The notes beneath the pieces were generated by a model, which was given only the letters and a program-made list of their open reading frames with translations, was not told where the DNA came from and did no database searches. DNA of 64,000 bases from Homoserinimonas sedimenticola (GTDB lineage Bacteria; Actinomycetota; Actinomycetes; Actinomycetales; Microbacteriaceae): NCBI RefSeq assembly GCF_026094475.1, contig NZ_JAPELL010000001.1:1450326-1514325 (forward strand). The letters are read 5' to 3'. Both the position numbers and the translations under genes were made by a program. Every line of letters begins with the position of its first letter. The first letter of the stretch is position 1. This document shows, piece by piece, positions 61,895-64,000 of this stretch.

Positions 61895-62388
61895 CGGCCG
61901 TGCCCTCCTCGCCTGTCACCCTCACGCCGGCCACGCCGGACGACGACGCCTTCATCAACCGCGTGATCGCAGCATCCCGGGCCGACGATTTCGCGGCGCT
62001 CGAAGCCGAACTGCGTGAGCGGATGCTCGCACTCCAGGTCGCGGCCCAGCGCCGCCACTACCGCGCCGCTCACCCCACCGCGAGCGACCACATCATCGAC
62101 TGCGCAGGCCGACCCGTCGGCCGCGCCCTCCTCGCCGCCGCATCTGACTCGATCACAGTCGTCGACATCGCTGTCGTGCCGGAGCGCCGCGGAGAGGGCA
62201 TCGGCACTGCGGCGATGCGGGCGATCAGCGAGCGCGGCGACCGCCTCGGGGTTCCGCTGCAGGTGCGGGTGTGGGCGAGCGACGAGCGCCTCCTGCGCTG
62301 GTACTCCCGCCTCGGCTTCGTCGCTGGCGCTGCATCCTCGACTCACGTCGAACTCGTGCGCGCAGCCCGAGCGGTGGTCGCGGCATGA
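61891..62388 (+). CDS. GNAT-family acetyltransferase within the collar operon
   Basis: This 165-aa acetyltransferase is recognisable from VVDIAVVPERRGEGIGTAAMRAISERGDRLGVPLQVRV (motif A with RRGEGIG) and LLRWYSRLGF (motif B). Its GTG overlaps the upstream stop (GTGA), and its stop overlaps the next ATG (ATGA), so it is an integral part of the operon. GNAT genes inside collar-protein clusters suggest modification of the fibre or its lysines, but this is only inference. Confidence 0.88.
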   Translation: MTAVPSSPVTLTPATPDDDAFINRVIAASRADDFAALEAELRERMLALQVAAQRRHYRAAHPTASDHIIDCAGRPVGRALLAAASDSITVVDIAVVPERRGEGIGTAAMRAISERGDRLGVPLQVRVWASDERLLRWYSRLGFVAGAASSTHVELVRAARAVVAA

Positions 62389-62705
62389 TCGGGCACGGCA
62401 GCTTCGCGGGGCGTGAGGGCACCCGCTACACGGCCGTGGCAGCAGGGAGCACAGGGGCAGCGGGGAGCACGGAGTCAGCAGAGCTCGAACTCACGGAGTG
62501 CAGCGAGCCGCTCGTCTCGGGGGGCTACGTCTCCTTCACGCTCAGCTTCATCTCCGCCCGGATCACCACCCAGGGCACCTACCTGCTCACGGGCGGCGGC
62601 CTCGACGGGGAACCCGTCTTCCTCGTTCCGGTGGCTTCCGGCGATGGTCACATTCAACTTCAGGCGGTCTTCACCCAGCCCGCCACACCGAGCGAGGAGC
62701 ACTGA
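62385..62705 (+). CDS. Small beta-rich protein, DUF6916-like
   Basis: This 106-aa protein has no signal peptide. It begins MIGHGSFAGREGTRYTAVAAG and continues with LELTECSEPLVSGGYVSFTLSFISARITTQGTYLLTGGGLDGEPVFLVPVASGDG. The layout of short strands with LELTEC...SFTLSF and a closing FLVPV matches the DUF6916 type (compare 61472-61894). I am only moderately sure of the family. The ATG overlaps the GNAT stop, and the next gene starts right after its TGA. Confidence 0.7.
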   Translation: MIGHGSFAGREGTRYTAVAAGSTGAAGSTESAELELTECSEPLVSGGYVSFTLSFISARITTQGTYLLTGGGLDGEPVFLVPVASGDGHIQLQAVFTQPATPSEEH

Positions 62706-63218
62706 GTGGCGCAACCCTATGTCGGCGAGATCCGCATCTTTGCGGGGAACTTCGCCCCTCTCGGCTGGGAGTTCTGCCACGGTCAGACGCTCTCGATCAT
62801 GGAGAACGAAACCCTGTTCCAGCTGATCGGCACCACCTACGGCGGTGACGGGGAGACCACCTTCGCCCTTCCCGATCTGCGCGGCCGCAGCCCCCTTCAC
62901 CCCGGCATCGGCCCGCGTAACAGCTACATCCTGGCGGAGAGCGGAGGCACCGAGGTCGAGTACTTGACGGTGCAGCAGATTCCCTCCCACTCGCACGCGC
63001 CGTTCGCATCAACGGATGCCGCGACATCCGCCAATCCGGCCAGCGGAGTGTGGGCGCCCTACGGCGACCTCCCGTACGGCAGCGACGCGCCGGGCACAGT
63101 GCTGCACCCGGAGACGGTCGTGCCGACGGGCAACGCCCAGCCGCACGAGAACATGCCCCCGTTCCTGGCACTGAACTTCATCATCAGCCTCTTCGGCATC
63201 TTCCCGAGCCAAACCTGA
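62706..63218 (+). CDS. Phage tail-collar domain protein (MdpB-type), first of three
   Basis: This 170-aa protein begins MAQPYVGEIRIFAGNFAPLGWEFCHGQ and contains FQLIGTTYGGDGETTFALPDLRGRSPLHPG, the tail-collar (PF07484-type) core. A His-rich variable middle (QIPSHSHAPF) precedes the conserved end NMPPFLALNFIISLFGIFPS. Collar domains form the foot of trimeric tail fibres. It has no signal peptide. GTG at 62706 directly follows the TGA of the preceding gene. No capsid, portal or tail-tube genes are nearby. Confidence 0.93.
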   Translation: MAQPYVGEIRIFAGNFAPLGWEFCHGQTLSIMENETLFQLIGTTYGGDGETTFALPDLRGRSPLHPGIGPRNSYILAESGGTEVEYLTVQQIPSHSHAPFASTDAATSANPASGVWAPYGDLPYGSDAPGTVLHPETVVPTGNAQPHENMPPFLALNFIISLFGIFPSQT

Positions 63219-63231
63219 AATCGAGGCACCC

Positions 63232-63726
63232 ATGGCCGAACCATTCCTCGCCGAGATCCGCTTGGCATCGTTCAACTTCCCGCCCAGGGGGTGGGCCTTC
63301 TGCAATGGGCAGTTGCTGCCCATCAACCAGAACCAGGCGCTCTTCGCGCTGCTCGGCACCACCTACGGCGGCGACGGACGGACCAACTTCGCACTCCCCA
63401 ACCTGCAGGGGCGGCATCCGCTCGGTGTCGGTGATGGACACACGCTGGGCGAGCGGGCAGGGGATTCCATCCACACGCTCTCGATCGCCGAGATGGCGCA
63501 GCACAGCCACGACGTCTCCCTTGCCGCACGCGCGACACTCGCAACCCCGGGCAACAACCGGCTCGCAACGCCCGGCAAGCCCGCCTATGCGCCGTCGCGC
63601 ACCACCACCATGCACCCTGCCTCCGTCGAGAACACGGGCGGGTCGCAGGCACACAACAACCACTCGCCCTTCCTCGCGCTCAACTTCATCATCGCGCTCC
63701 AGGGCATCTTCCCCTCCCCCAACTAG
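63232..63726 (+). CDS. Phage tail-collar domain protein (MdpB-type), second of three
   Basis: This 164-aa paralogue begins MAEPFLAEIRLASFNFPPRGWAFCNGQ, then FALLGTTYGGDGRTNFALPNLQGRHPLGVG, a QHSHDV loop, and NNHSPFLALNFIIALQGIFPSPN at the end. Termini are strongly conserved with its neighbours, while the middle (residues ~70-130) differs, so the tip of the fibre is probably specialised. It lies 13 bp after the first collar gene. Confidence 0.93.
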   Translation: MAEPFLAEIRLASFNFPPRGWAFCNGQLLPINQNQALFALLGTTYGGDGRTNFALPNLQGRHPLGVGDGHTLGERAGDSIHTLSIAEMAQHSHDVSLAARATLATPGNNRLATPGKPAYAPSRTTTMHPASVENTGGSQAHNNHSPFLALNFIIALQGIFPSPN

Positions 63727-63770
63727 GCCGCGACCCACCCGTCTCGCCTCATTCAGCCGAAAGGAGCCCC

Positions 63771-64000
63771 GTGGCCGACCCCTTCGTCGCGGAGATCCGC
63801 ATCTTCCCCTTCAACTTCGCGCCCAAGGGCTGGGCGTTCTGCAACGGGCAGCTGATCCCGATCTCCCAGAACACGGCGCTCTTCTCCCTGCTCGGCACCA
63901 CGTACGGCGGCGACGGCAAGTCGACCTTCGCCCTGCCCGACCTGCAGGGCCGCATACCGCTGCAGGCGGGGCAGGGGGCGGGGCTCTCCGACCGCTGGTT
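63771..64000 (+). CDS. Phage tail-collar domain protein (MdpB-type), third, truncated by window end
   Basis: GTG at 63771 follows AAAGGAG. The visible 76 codons read MADPFVAEIRIFPFNFAPKG, then WAFCNGQLIPISQNTALFSLLGTTYGGDGKSTFALPDLQGRIPLQAGQG, again the collar core. The frame runs off the right edge. The first ~70 residues are the most alike among the three copies. Confidence 0.92.
   Translation, partial: MADPFVAEIRIFPFNFAPKGWAFCNGQLIPISQNTALFSLLGTTYGGDGKSTFALPDLQGRIPLQAGQGAGLSDRW

Noticed and set aside
61472-64000. Prophage or phage-tail-like particle remnant
   Set aside because: Only collar-domain proteins are present; there is no capsid, portal, tape measure, sheath, lysin or integrase in the visible sequence.

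Overview
The window is 64 kb of high-GC DNA from an actinobacterium, most likely a member of the Microbacteriaceae. This is inferred from the strong G/C third-position bias, frequent GTG starts, many ATGA/GTGA stop-start overlaps, numerous apparent leaderless promoters, a purine cluster carrying DUF3073 and sterol-carrier genes, and a GGTTGAG...TATCGAAACC-type repeat element. It looks chromosomal. I see no rRNA, tRNA, CRISPR array, transposase, integrase or plasmid replication gene.

Layout. 1-8 kb: the end of an EamA transporter, a small hypothetical protein, a DEAD-box RNA helicase with an Arg/Asp-rich repetitive N-terminus, a LacI regulator with an LctP-type permease, an esterase lipoprotein and an MFS (CynX/NimT) transporter. 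6.5-20 kb: a large minus-strand catabolic operon for quinate/shikimate-type compounds. It holds a TIM-barrel isomerase, TRAP transporter Q-M-P, type II dehydroquinase, quinate/shikimate dehydrogenase, a QsuB-type fused dehydroshikimate dehydratase, an IclR regulator, a flavoprotein, an SDR, a Dabb protein and an MFS. It is divergent from a Gfo/Idh/MocA plus SDR pair, and the shared 123-bp promoter region carries two palindromes with TGGAA arms like IclR-family operators. 20-27.7 kb: a second catabolic locus under a GntR regulator with perfect TTGTATACAA operators. It contains an SDR, an isocitrate-lyase/PEP-mutase family enzyme, another TRAP P-Q-M and a second full-length QsuB-type fusion. No ring-cleavage protocatechuate dioxygenase is present in the window.

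27.7-44.6 kb: resistance, regulation and accessory genes. These are an RND efflux pump, an ABC-F protein whose last codons lie in a repeat, a MerR plus membrane-protein pair, a MocR (YczR-like) regulator divergent from YczE with a 42-aa membrane ORF, PadR plus DUF1048, a TipA-like MerR with a 19-bp-spacer promoter, a paired CrcB/FluC fluoride channel, an AmiS/UreI channel with a DszC-like flavin monooxygenase, a glycosyltransferase and an FMO-like oxidoreductase. 44.7-53.3 kb: purine biosynthesis (DUF3073, purM, purF, purD, purC) with a sterol-carrier protein, GNAT, VOC protein and AI-2E-family permease. 53.3-55.4 kb: a PerR/CatR-type Fur regulator translationally coupled to a clade-3-like catalase.

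55.4-64 kb: a cell-surface locus that runs off the end. It has a 1,980-aa secreted beta-helix plus Ig-repeat protein with a C-terminal anchor, divergent from a tightly coupled operon: secreted DUF6916-like protein, GNAT acetyltransferase, small beta-rich protein and at least three phage-tail-collar (MdpB-type) proteins. No other phage genes are present. I regard this as the best candidate for an under-described system, probably extracellular fibres or adhesins.
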